Below are positions 1-5,595 of a stretch of 18,978 nucleotides of DNA, piece after piece. The stretch is from JBGTBQ01 sp041749275 (GTDB taxonomy: Bacteria; Acidobacteriota; Blastocatellia; Pyrinomonadales; Pyrinomonadaceae): positions 1-18,978 of the forward strand of contig JBGTBQ010000332.1 in assembly GCA_041749275.1 (NCBI GenBank), read 5' to 3'. Under the pieces are notes generated by a model, which saw only the letters and a program-made list of their open reading frames with translations, was not told where the DNA came from and did not search any database. The stretch's first letter is position 1. Each line of letters begins with the position of its first letter. The translations under genes were made by a program, and so were the position numbers.

Positions 1-260
1 CCCGCGTCGCGCTCGACGGCCCGGCGCAGACGCCGCGCGCCATCCGCGAGCAACGCTTCGCGCGTCAGTTCGCCGTTTGCCGCCGCGCCTTCTTTCTTGC
101 GTTCTCTGATTTCAGCGCGCAACTCGTCCGTCACCACACGCGCTAGCGTCGTCAGCGTTGACGCCCCGACACGCCCACGCAGGTCGTAAGCCTCCGGCGT
201 GCGGAGCAGCTCGTCAATCGAAGGGAGCGAGCGCAGGGCGGTTGTCGTTCGTTCGGTCAT
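1..260 (-). CDS. selA: L-seryl-tRNA(Sec) selenium transferase, N-terminal part (runs off the left edge)
   Basis: SelA is a PLP enzyme that converts seryl-tRNA(Sec) to selenocysteinyl-tRNA(Sec) using selenophosphate. Only about 86 residues are visible. The protein starts at the ATG whose complement is 258-260 and reads MTERTTTALRSLPSIDELLR, followed by a short helical stretch and a basic segment, ARRLRRAVER. The LxSLPSIDELLR opening followed by a charged helical N-domain is what I recognise as the SelA N-terminus. The PLP-binding core lies outside the window. No clear Shine-Dalgarno precedes the ATG. A TAAAAT-like -10 occurs on this strand about 70 bases upstream but has no convincing -35. The gene is divergent from the ankyrin gene. 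The alternative is another PLP transferase with a similar N-domain. The call rests on this short segment only. Confidence 0.72.
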   Translation of the reverse strand, partial: MTERTTTALRSLPSIDELLRTPEAYDLRGRVGASTLTTLARVVTDELRAEIRERKKEGAAANGELTREALLADGARRLRRAVERDA

Positions 261-374
261 GGGCTGTTCGTTCGCGGTCGTAGTAGTCAGGAGACCTGTG
301 TTGGTGATAAAAAGTAATTGGCGTCTTCCGGCGCCTCGGCATTTTACGCCGTCCCGTGTCTTTAAGAGAAACCG

Positions 375-1631
375 ATGCCTGAAGCCTCTGTGAAGAAAAA
401 TCGTGAGCCGGCCCAAAGTGGATTGCACGCGGGGGCGCGGGCGCTCGTGCGGGCCGTCGAAACGGGCGATGCGGCGGAGGTGAGCAGACTCATCTCGGCG
501 GGAGCCGCCGCTGACGTGCCGTTGGCGGGCGGCGAGACAATGCTGATGCGCGCGACGGCGAAAGGCCACACGGACGTAGTGCGAGTCCTGCTCGATGGCG
601 GGGCCGAGATCAACGCGCGGAGAAACGACGGCTTCACGCCGCTCATTGTCGCGGCCTTTTACGGCCACGCGGAGGTCGTGCGCCTGCTGCTCGATCATGG
701 CGCGCACGCATCGGCGCGGACGCGGCTCGGCTCGGCGGCTGAAGGATGGGCGGCATCGCACGGCTTCAACGAAGTCGTCGGACTGTTGAAGCACGCCGCC
801 CCGGCTGGCGCAAAAACTCTCGCGCCGGGCGAAGTAGTCGCGGCTGACCGCACACCGTTCCCGATAAGCCCGGCGTCGTGGGCGGATGCCGGGGACGAAG
901 GGGAAGTGAAGACCGACGCTCGACAACGCGAAGCCGCGCCGCCGCACGATGAACTCACGATCAATTCGCACGAACTTGCGGTCAATCCGCCCGTCGAACT
1001 ACGCGCCATGTGGTCGCGCTATCGCGGCGCGTGGGCGTTCGCGCTCGCGTTAATCGTCGTCTCGGGAGTTGCGTTGTACGCCTTCGTCTGGCGCGCCAAG
1101 TCGCCGACGAGCAGCCAGCCACCATCTGCCACGACGGGCAACGCATCGAATGTCACGGCATTGCCCGCTCCGCTGACGGGCGAGACGGCGCCGAACGCTC
1201 AACCCACGCCAATCACCGCCCCGACGCCGGAAGTGCTGGGTGTGCCGCAGGGCGCGTCGAACAATATACCGACCGTCATCATCCTCCCCTCGGACGCTCC
1301 GCCCGCCGGCCCGAACGCCGCCGCGGGACAGTCAAATGTTCCGTCTACGTCGGCGCCCGGCGTCGTCTCCGAAGGCGGCGCGCGGGCGTCGGAAGTCAAG
1401 ACGCCCACGCGCGGCGCGGCGAACTCCACGGACGAGCAGACCGTGAGCACAGGGGATGGACAAGGCGGGAACGCGCGACCCGATGACGACGCCGCGCGCG
1501 CGACGCAGGGGCAGGGCGGGGAGATTCGGACGGTGGCCCCCGTGCGGCCTTCCTCGCCACCCACCTCAACTCTCGTGACGCAGCCTTCGCCCACGCCGAC
1601 GCCGAGGAGGAAGGTCATTCAGTGGCCCTGA
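375..1631 (+). CDS. Ankyrin-repeat protein with one membrane anchor and a disordered Pro/Thr/Ser-rich tail
   Basis: The protein has 418 residues. About three to four ankyrin repeats fill residues 20-145. The clearest are GETMLMRATAKGHTDVVRVL and the following TPLIVAAFYGHAEVVRLLL, each with the usual TPLxxAxxxGHxxVVxxLL pattern. A charged linker follows, then one hydrophobic helix at about residues 219-239, flanked by RYRGAW and WRAK. The last 180 residues are low-complexity Pro/Thr/Ala/Ser and end in PTPTPRRKVIQWP. By the positive-inside rule the helix has Arg on both sides, so topology is not decided by sequence. I infer cytoplasmic ankyrin repeats and an exported tail. Ankyrin repeats bind proteins; no enzyme domain is visible. 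The start follows an AGAGAA purine run. Overlapping ORFs in other frames are shadows. Partner and function are unknown. Confidence 0.8.
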   Translation: MPEASVKKNREPAQSGLHAGARALVRAVETGDAAEVSRLISAGAAADVPLAGGETMLMRATAKGHTDVVRVLLDGGAEINARRNDGFTPLIVAAFYGHAEVVRLLLDHGAHASARTRLGSAAEGWAASHGFNEVVGLLKHAAPAGAKTLAPGEVVAADRTPFPISPASWADAGDEGEVKTDARQREAAPPHDELTINSHELAVNPPVELRAMWSRYRGAWAFALALIVVSGVALYAFVWRAKSPTSSQPPSATTGNASNVTALPAPLTGETAPNAQPTPITAPTPEVLGVPQGASNNIPTVIILPSDAPPAGPNAAAGQSNVPSTSAPGVVSEGGARASEVKTPTRGAANSTDEQTVSTGDGQGGNARPDDDAARATQGQGGEIRTVAPVRPSSPPTSTLVTQPSPTPTPRRKVIQWP

Positions 1632-1646
1632 CTCCGGCAAAGTTTA

Positions 1647-1676
1647 TTGACACCGCGAGAGACGGGGCCTTAGACT
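1647..1676 (+). promoter_or_regulatory. Candidate sigma-70 promoter for the MXAN_5187-like gene
   Basis: A perfect -35 TTGACA (1647-1652) is followed after 18 bases by TAGACT (1671-1676), which matches four of six -10 positions. Transcription would start near 1683. That would leave the ATG at 1684 leaderless and give the GTG at 1729 a 45-base leader with a good ribosome binding site. Confidence 0.5.
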
Positions 1677-1718
1677 CGAAAACATGCGCCGAGACGGGGC
1701 GCGTCTGAACCACGGCAC

Positions 1719-1723
1719 GGAGG
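1719..1723 (+). promoter_or_regulatory. Shine-Dalgarno that decides the start of the next gene
   Basis: GGAGG lies five bases before the in-frame GTG at 1729. The more upstream in-frame ATG at 1684 has no Shine-Dalgarno and coincides with the predicted transcription start. The GTG is therefore the better start. Confidence 0.55.
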
Positions 1724-1728
1724 CGACG

Positions 1729-2370
1729 GTGTCCATACGCGATAACAAATTCGCGCGCCAACTCAAAGAGCGCGAGAAGCTGAATCCGAAGTCAGCCTTG
1801 CGCGATGCGCTCCCGACCGTTGACGAACAGCTCGGTCGTCTCGAAGAGGACATCCGTCGCCTGAAGGTCGAATTCGACATCTACTTCAACGGCGCGGCCA
1901 AACGCCCGCCCTACGACACGAAAGGGCGCGTGGACACCGTCATCAAGCGTCTGGCCGACGACCGCACGCTCTCGTTCGCGCAACGCTATCGCTACAATTC
2001 GCTCGTCGCGCGCCACACCTCCTTTCTGCAACTCTGGCGGCGGACGCTGCAAGACCGCGAAGAGGGGCGCGGCGCGAGCAGCGTCCGGCGAATGGCGAGA
2101 GCGGAAAAGGATTCCAAGACACAGCCGCAAACCTTCTCCTGTGCCGACCCGCACAAGGACGTGGCGACGGTCAAGCGCCTGTTCGAGACTCTCGTCGAGG
2201 TAAAGAAGAGTTGTGGCGAGCCGACCGACGATCTTTCATTCCCGCGTTTTCACCGCATGATCGCCGCCAAGGCGGACGCGCTCAAAGAACGCGCTGAGTG
2301 CGAGAGCGTCCAATTCTCGGTCGGGGTCAAAGACGGTCGCGTGAGCTTCAAGGCGCGGGCGGAGAAATAA
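1729..2370 (+). CDS. MXAN_5187 C-terminal-domain-like protein
   Basis: From the GTG start the product has 213 residues; from the ATG at 1684 it would have 228. It is soluble and highly charged, with no signal peptide or membrane helix. Two parts are visible. The first is a helical region with LGRLEEDIRRLKVEFDIYFN, a basic stretch and RYRYNSLVARHTSFLQLWRR. The second is a C-terminal piece, residues about 145-213, ending CESVQFSVGVKDGRVSFKA. The pattern of (V/L)E(Y/F)xxYFxG, RF/RYxxLxxR and a closing VxVxDGxVxxKA is what I associate with the domain named after Myxococcus MXAN_5187. No biochemical role is established to my knowledge. The gene follows the ankyrin gene by about 100 bases but has its own candidate promoter. 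It ends at a bidirectional hairpin shared with the convergent cold-shock gene. Confidence 0.72.
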   Translation: MSIRDNKFARQLKEREKLNPKSALRDALPTVDEQLGRLEEDIRRLKVEFDIYFNGAAKRPPYDTKGRVDTVIKRLADDRTLSFAQRYRYNSLVARHTSFLQLWRRTLQDREEGRGASSVRRMARAEKDSKTQPQTFSCADPHKDVATVKRLFETLVEVKKSCGEPTDDLSFPRFHRMIAAKADALKERAECESVQFSVGVKDGRVSFKARAEK

Positions 2371-2448
2371 AAAGTAGGCGGAAAGCAGAAGGCGGGAGGC
2401 AGTTAAAACCATTTCGCGTTTTAACTGCCTCCCGCCTTCTGCCTACTT
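2371..2448. terminator. Heptad-built hairpin, probable bidirectional terminator
   Basis: Arms 2385-2409 and 2418-2442 are perfectly complementary over 25 bp around an 8-base loop. An outer stem pairs 2372-2377 with 2443-2448. The arms are made of 7-base units of the form NNNNGGC (AGTAGGC, AGAAGGC, GGGAGGC). The left arm carries one extra heptad, GGAAAGC, as a bulge. On the minus strand the hairpin is followed by TTTTTATTT, a good U-tract for ending the cold-shock transcript. On the plus strand it is followed by the weaker TTGCTTTCTT. Confidence 0.6.
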
Positions 2449-2552
2449 GCTTTCTTGAGTGCCTTGCTACGTAGTGCGCTTGCCGGCGGCTGCGAGAGTG
2501 TGACCGGAAGCGGTCAGTGGCCTTCAACGAAAGCCAAAGTTCAATGGGGAGA

Positions 2553-2759
2553 TTACACCTTGATCACTTTTTCCGCCTGCGGCCCCTTCGGCCCCTGTGT
2601 CACTTCAAACTCGACGGTCTGGCCCTCTTCGAGGGTCTTGAAACCGTCGCCCTGAATGGCGCTGTAGTGAACGAAGATGTCGGAAGAGCCGGGCTGCTCG
2701 ATGAAACCATAGCCCTTCGCGTTGTTGAACCACTTGACCTTACCGGTAATTCTGGACAT
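2553..2759 (-). CDS. csp: Cold-shock domain protein (CspA family)
   Basis: This is a complete 68-residue single cold-shock domain, the usual length for the family. It binds single-stranded RNA and DNA and acts as an RNA chaperone, melting secondary structure during cold shock or growth. Visible signatures are GKVKWFNNAKGYGFIE, which contains RNP1 KGYGFIE at residues 15-21, and DIFVHY (RNP2) at 27-32. Conserved aromatic residues Trp10, Phe11, Phe19, Phe29 and His31 are present. AGGAGG precedes the ATG at 11 bases, slightly long. The gene is monocistronic, with its own promoter about 290 bases upstream and a long leader, as is typical for regulated csp genes. It converges on the MXAN_5187-like gene across a bidirectional hairpin. 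Confidence 0.97.
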   Translation of the reverse strand: MSRITGKVKWFNNAKGYGFIEQPGSSDIFVHYSAIQGDGFKTLEEGQTVEFEVTQGPKGPQAEKVIKV

Positions 2760-2765
2760 AGCTGA

Positions 2766-2785
2766 CGAATCCTCCTAACGATTCG
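2766..2785 (-). promoter_or_regulatory. Hairpin presenting the csp Shine-Dalgarno in its loop
   Basis: In RNA sense CGAAUC (2785-2780) pairs perfectly with GAUUCG (2771-2766) around the loop GUUAGGAG. The AGGAGG ribosome binding site (2776-2771) lies in the loop and the first base of the 3' arm. Temperature-dependent access is an inference. The pairing itself is seen. Confidence 0.4.
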
Positions 2786-2891
2786 GAAAAAGCGGGAGGG
2801 GCAATCTTGCGCCGCGCCCACCCGCATAGTTGATGCTCACGAGCCGGTTGCGCGCCGCTTGGACAGTAGGCACGCGCCGAAAACTCCAACC

Positions 2892-2930
2892 AAAAAAAAA
2901 GCCCGCGCCTGACGGCCTCTCGCGCTCGCG
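2892..2930 (-). terminator. GC-rich segment followed by T9 inside the csp leader (possible attenuator)
   Basis: On the minus strand a GC-rich stretch (2930-2901) with a small GCC-GTCA-GGC stem ends in nine consecutive T (2900-2892). The tail is excellent for an intrinsic terminator. The stem is short and ambiguous by eye. It lies downstream of the csp promoter and so would act as an attenuator, or it could stop readthrough from the M23 gene. Confidence 0.33.
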
Positions 2931-3048
2931 CGTTCGGACTCGTCATTCGCGGACGGACGGGGTACTACCAAAAACTTCATCACGGTCTTGCTTGCAAACC
3001 TAACAGGGGGGCAGGTTTAAGGCGCTCCCCATCTTAAAACGACGGCGC

Positions 3049-3078
3049 ATACTAAGCGAAAGCGTGCGAAGCTGTCAA
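3049..3078 (-). promoter_or_regulatory. Sigma-70-type promoter of the cold-shock gene
   Basis: Read on the minus strand, a perfect TTGACA (3078-3073) is followed after 18 bases by TAGTAT (3054-3049), which matches four of six -10 positions. The predicted start is near 3042, about 280 bases before the csp ATG. Confidence 0.6.
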
Positions 3079-3129
3079 GCAGAAAATACTCAGTAGTGCG
3101 GGAATCTACCTTGTCCCCTGCCGGAAACA

Positions 3130-3978
3130 CTAACGCGCCGGGAGATAGTGACCGGGGTTGACGGCTACATCGTTAATCCGCACTTCATAGTGCAGATGCG
3201 GCCCCGTCGAGCGGCCCGTCGAACCGACCTCTCCGATCAGATCGCCACGCTTAATCTCCTGACCGAGCGTCGCTACTATTTTCGAGAGGTGACCGTAGCG
3301 CGTCGTCAGACCATTATCATGGTCAATGACCACGATCTGGCCGTAACCGTTCTGCGTGCCCGCGAGCGTCGCCACGCCGCTCGCTGTCGCATAGACGGGC
3401 GTGCCGCGTGGCGCCCCGATGTCCTGTCCGGAATGGAACTCGTGGCCGCCGCCAAAGGGATCACGGCGACCGCCGAAGGTGTCGGTGACTTCGCCACCCT
3501 CGACCGGCCAGATGGAGGGTATCCTCGCGCGTTCGGTGAGCACGGCTTCGTATACTTTCAATTCCGCTTCAAGCTGTGCGGCGCGCAATTCGATGGCGGC
3601 AATGCCGGCGGCGTCGAGCAGGATTGAGGGACCGCCCGCGGCGTGGGGGTTATCAGCCTCCTCCGGGGTGACGCCTGAGATTTCCGAGAGACGGCGCGAA
3701 GCATCCTCAATGGCGTCAACGCGGTTCTCAAGTTTCTGGAGCTTCTCACGCTGACGCTCGTTCTCTCGCCGCAGACGGTCGTTCTCCTGCTCGATGAGAA
3801 TGTGCGAGGCCTGCTGCGCGAGGCCGTAAAAACCGTAGGACATGGCGAAGAGGACAAAGACGCCCGCGACAGCCGAGACTTTGACCCAGCGTTTGTGGAC
3901 GGTAAAGCGGCGTATCTGGGAACGTGAACGCGAAGTAGTAGCGACGATGAAAGCGTATAAACGCTCGTCCTTGTTCAT
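3130..3978 (-). CDS. Membrane-anchored coiled-coil M23 (LytM/gametolysin-type) metallopeptidase
   Basis: The protein has 282 residues from the ATG at 3978. M23 peptidases are zinc enzymes that cut peptide cross-bridges in peptidoglycan, or act as EnvC/NlpD-type amidase activators when catalytic residues are missing. Here the catalytic set looks complete: His182 and Asp186 in HSGQDIG, and His261 and His263 in GPHLHYEV. A basic N-terminus (RRFTVHKRWVK) leads into one membrane helix at about 32-53. A coiled coil follows at about 60-100 (QENDRLRRENERQREKLQKL), then the M23 domain at about 158-280. Topology is therefore N-in with the peptidase outside the membrane. An in-frame TTG at 4023 would add 15 residues without a Shine-Dalgarno. 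The gene is preceded by a structured leader. The substrate is not shown by sequence. Confidence 0.92.
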   Translation of the reverse strand: MNKDERLYAFIVATTSRSRSQIRRFTVHKRWVKVSAVAGVFVLFAMSYGFYGLAQQASHILIEQENDRLRRENERQREKLQKLENRVDAIEDASRRLSEISGVTPEEADNPHAAGGPSILLDAAGIAAIELRAAQLEAELKVYEAVLTERARIPSIWPVEGGEVTDTFGGRRDPFGGGHEFHSGQDIGAPRGTPVYATASGVATLAGTQNGYGQIVVIDHDNGLTTRYGHLSKIVATLGQEIKRGDLIGEVGSTGRSTGPHLHYEVRINDVAVNPGHYLPAR

Positions 3979-3987
3979 CGGAGTGTG

Positions 3988-3993
3988 CTCCTT
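3988..3993 (-). promoter_or_regulatory. Shine-Dalgarno deciding the M23 start
   Basis: AAGGAG on the minus strand lies nine bases before the ATG at 3978. This favours that ATG over the in-frame TTG at 4023. Confidence 0.6.
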
Positions 3994-4108
3994 GGGCGCT
4001 CCGTCCGCATGGGTAGCAAGCAAACCACGCGGATGAGCGCGAAAGGCACTGTCTGCCGAAAAAGGCGACGAGTGCGGAAACTACTGAATTTTCGGGTACT
4101 TACTTAGT

Positions 4109-4212
4109 GTGTGACCCTTCCTGAAGGTGCGAGCCGCGAGTCCCGTCTCGCGTGATACTGGCGGCACGGGCAACTGGCTAGAGGCTGCACAAGGGGCAGC
4201 ACCCTATCACAC
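4109..4212 (-). ncRNA. Candidate structured leader RNA of the M23 gene, class unknown
   Basis: Three nested or adjacent stems can be read. A closing stem pairs GUGUGA (4212-4207) with UCACAC (4114-4109). A second stem pairs AGGGUGC (4205-4199) with GCACCUU (4130-4124). It contains a G-U pair that would be an A-C mismatch on the plus strand, so the minus strand is the better RNA. A hairpin CGCGAG-ACGGGA-CUCGCG spans 4152-4135. A rival hairpin, GCUGC/GCAGC (4200-4196 with 4188-4184), shares two bases with the second stem, so two folds exclude each other. I could not match it to any riboswitch class I know. It lies about 130 bases before the M23 start. Confidence 0.33.
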
Positions 4213-4241
4213 GAGGTTGGGGATTGCAACCGGCGAAGGAA

Positions 4242-4270
4242 ATTGAAATGAAGCCGCAATGAAGCGGCAA
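4242..4270 (-). promoter_or_regulatory. Candidate promoter for the M23 transcript
   Basis: On the minus strand TTGCCG (4270-4265) is followed after 17 bases by TTCAAT (4247-4242). Each matches four of six consensus positions. The start would be near 4235, just before the structured leader. This is a weak call made from spacing and context. Confidence 0.3.
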
Positions 4271-4300
4271 CGCCGCGAGCCTTGAGAGGTTGTGTGTGCG

Positions 4301-4390
4301 ATGACCTAACGTGTAGAGGCAGGCAATGCCCGCCGTCTTAAGCTCCGAGTGAGTCGAAACGGCGGGCATTGCCTGCCTCTACACGGTCAT
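4301..4390. repeat. Long intergenic inverted repeat with 27-bp perfect arms
   Basis: Arms 4310-4336 and 4359-4385 are perfectly complementary over 27 bp around a 22-base loop. A further 5 bp (4301-4305 with 4386-4390) pair across a four-base bulge. The arm reads outward from GTGTAGAGGCAGGCA to GCCCGCCGT. Neither strand has a U-tract next to it, so it is not a standard terminator. It lies between the small membrane protein gene and the M23 gene. It resembles REP/MITE-like dispersed hairpins in design. Whether it recurs in the genome cannot be seen here. Confidence 0.75.
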
Positions 4391-4412
4391 TAAATTGATC
4401 GTTAAACCGCTC

Positions 4413-4631
4413 TTAAAGTTCTTCCGCTTCGCGTCGCCGTCGTCCACGCGTTCTCAGCGTCAAGACCACGATGAGCAGCAGAAGGCCGACGAAGGCGATG
4501 ACGAGCGCGGCCTTGAGGAAAAACATCAGGAAGCCAATGAGCGTGATGAGCTGTTTGACAAGGGCGATCAAAAGCAGAATGAGGGTGGCGATGCTACCCC
4601 ATTTGCCCGCGGTTAAAAAGAAAGATGACAT
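4413..4631 (-). CDS. Small two-helix membrane protein, unknown function
   Basis: The product has 72 residues, mostly hydrophobic. One helix spans about 13-35 and a second about 38-59, followed by a strongly basic tail RTRGRRRREAEEL. The tail puts the C-terminus in the cytoplasm. The hydrophobic stretch continues almost without a break, so a helical hairpin is likely. The start is well supported: AAGGAG lies nine bases before the ATG. The gene sits 160 bases after the B-box gene on the same strand and could share its transcript. I do not recognise the family. Its length, ribosome binding site and clean membrane design argue that it is real and not a chance ORF. Confidence 0.7.
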   Translation of the reverse strand: MSSFFLTAGKWGSIATLILLLIALVKQLITLIGFLMFFLKAALVIAFVGLLLLIVVLTLRTRGRRRREAEEL

Positions 4632-4792
4632 TTCCTATAACTCCTTCCCTGATTGAAAACGAACTCGAAAGGTCGCGCGCTCCACACCCCGATACCCGTT
4701 GGCGCCTCGCACCACACACGCGATCCGCCGCTATCATAGCAAAGAACCTCGCCGCGCCGCGAGAGTTGCACTCTCCGCCGCGTCCCTCTCTC

Positions 4793-5578
4793 TTACACAC
4801 GCGGCTCGTTCGGCCAGAGACCACTTTCACGTGCCGACACTTGCGTCACGAGTTCGCCGGTGCCGAACTTGGTCACTTCTCCGGCGTCGAGCGCCGGAGA
4901 GCCGGTCGCGCCGAAGAGCGTCGGCGGGCGGCTCCGCAACTCGAACTGGAGCGGGTTGCGGCGGTGTGTGCGGAAGTAGTCGAAGAGCATATAGGCGCCC
5001 AGCAGGACGAGCACGACGGGAAGAAACTCGCGGACGGGCAACTGGATGCCGAAAATTGTGTGGAGCAGGAAGACAATGCCGAGCGAGATCATCGTCACCG
5101 CCCACGCGAGCGGGTTGCCGTATAGTCGGCGCGCGATGGCGTCAGACTCGGCGTCGGGCGCGAGTCCGGCGCGAATGAGTTGCGCCGTTCGGGCCGCGTC
5201 AACCGCCGCGAAGAGCCACGTGCCGATAACACCGAGGACGAAGAAGGCGGCGCCGTCGGTGACGGTCGCCATCTGAAAGAAACTGGCGAAGATCGTAAAG
5301 TGGACAAGCGCCTTTGCGGTTTGACCGTTGTAGGCCGCGCCGAGGCCGGGGCAGATGAACGAGAGCAGCAGCGCGACGAAGGGCGAGCTTTTGCGGCGGA
5401 CAACCGTCTTGGCGGCGGCGCGCGCCTGCTGGTGTTGCAGCGATTCGACGCCCGCGACGATGCATTCCTGACAGTACGGGAAGCCACGGATGCGGTGATC
5501 GCAGGCCGGGCACAAGGGGCGCGTGCAGCGGCTGCATTGCACGACCGCACGGTTCGTCAAATGGTAAGCGCAGTTCAT
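4793..5578 (-). CDS. B-box zinc-finger protein with TM2-like membrane domain
   Basis: The product has 261 residues from ATG 5578; an immediately preceding TTG would add one residue. The N-terminus is a compact zinc-binding module, with Cys3, His6, Cys15, Cys18, Cys23, Cys26, Cys36 and Cys39, in the B-box style. A basic linker leads to about five membrane helices (about 66-80, 92-108, 111-128, 158-177, 184-201). The first contains CPGLGAAYNGQ, the signature of TM2-type domains. The C-terminal 60 residues are soluble and end near RESGLWPNEPRV. Only 17 bases separate it from the anti-sigma gene, so co-transcription is likely. B-box membrane proteins near ECF sigma factors are a pattern I associate with Acidobacteriota. 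Their function is not established; a role in sensing or holding the regulator is inference. Confidence 0.8.
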   Translation of the reverse strand: MNCAYHLTNRAVVQCSRCTRPLCPACDHRIRGFPYCQECIVAGVESLQHQQARAAAKTVVRRKSSPFVALLLSFICPGLGAAYNGQTAKALVHFTIFASFFQMATVTDGAAFFVLGVIGTWLFAAVDAARTAQLIRAGLAPDAESDAIARRLYGNPLAWAVTMISLGIVFLLHTIFGIQLPVREFLPVVLVLLGAYMLFDYFRTHRRNPLQFELRSRPPTLFGATGSPALDAGEVTKFGTGELVTQVSARESGLWPNEPRV

Positions 5579-5595
5579 CAAGCCCGTTAATAAAT

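Larger units (their letters stand above)
2760..3129 (-). other. Long csp leader and promoter region, no gene
   Basis: No credible ORF lies here. On the minus strand it holds the csp promoter (3049-3078), a transcription start expected near 3042, and a leader of about 280 bases. Near the 5' end of the leader, AAACCT (2996-3001) can pair with AGGTTT (3013-3018). A nine-base T tract (in minus sense) lies at 2892-2900. A small hairpin around the Shine-Dalgarno lies at 2766-2785. Confidence 0.6.

Noticed and set aside
2501..2516. TGACCG-GAAG-CGGTCA hairpin as the csp terminator
   Set aside because: It has only 6 bp and no U-tract. The heptad hairpin further on has TTTTTATTT and is the better terminator.
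4109..4212. Known riboswitch, 6S, SRP or RNase P RNA
   Set aside because: I looked for TPP, cobalamin, c-di-GMP, c-di-AMP, Moco and fluoride core motifs, and for SRP and RNase P signature loops, and found none. It is left as unclassified.
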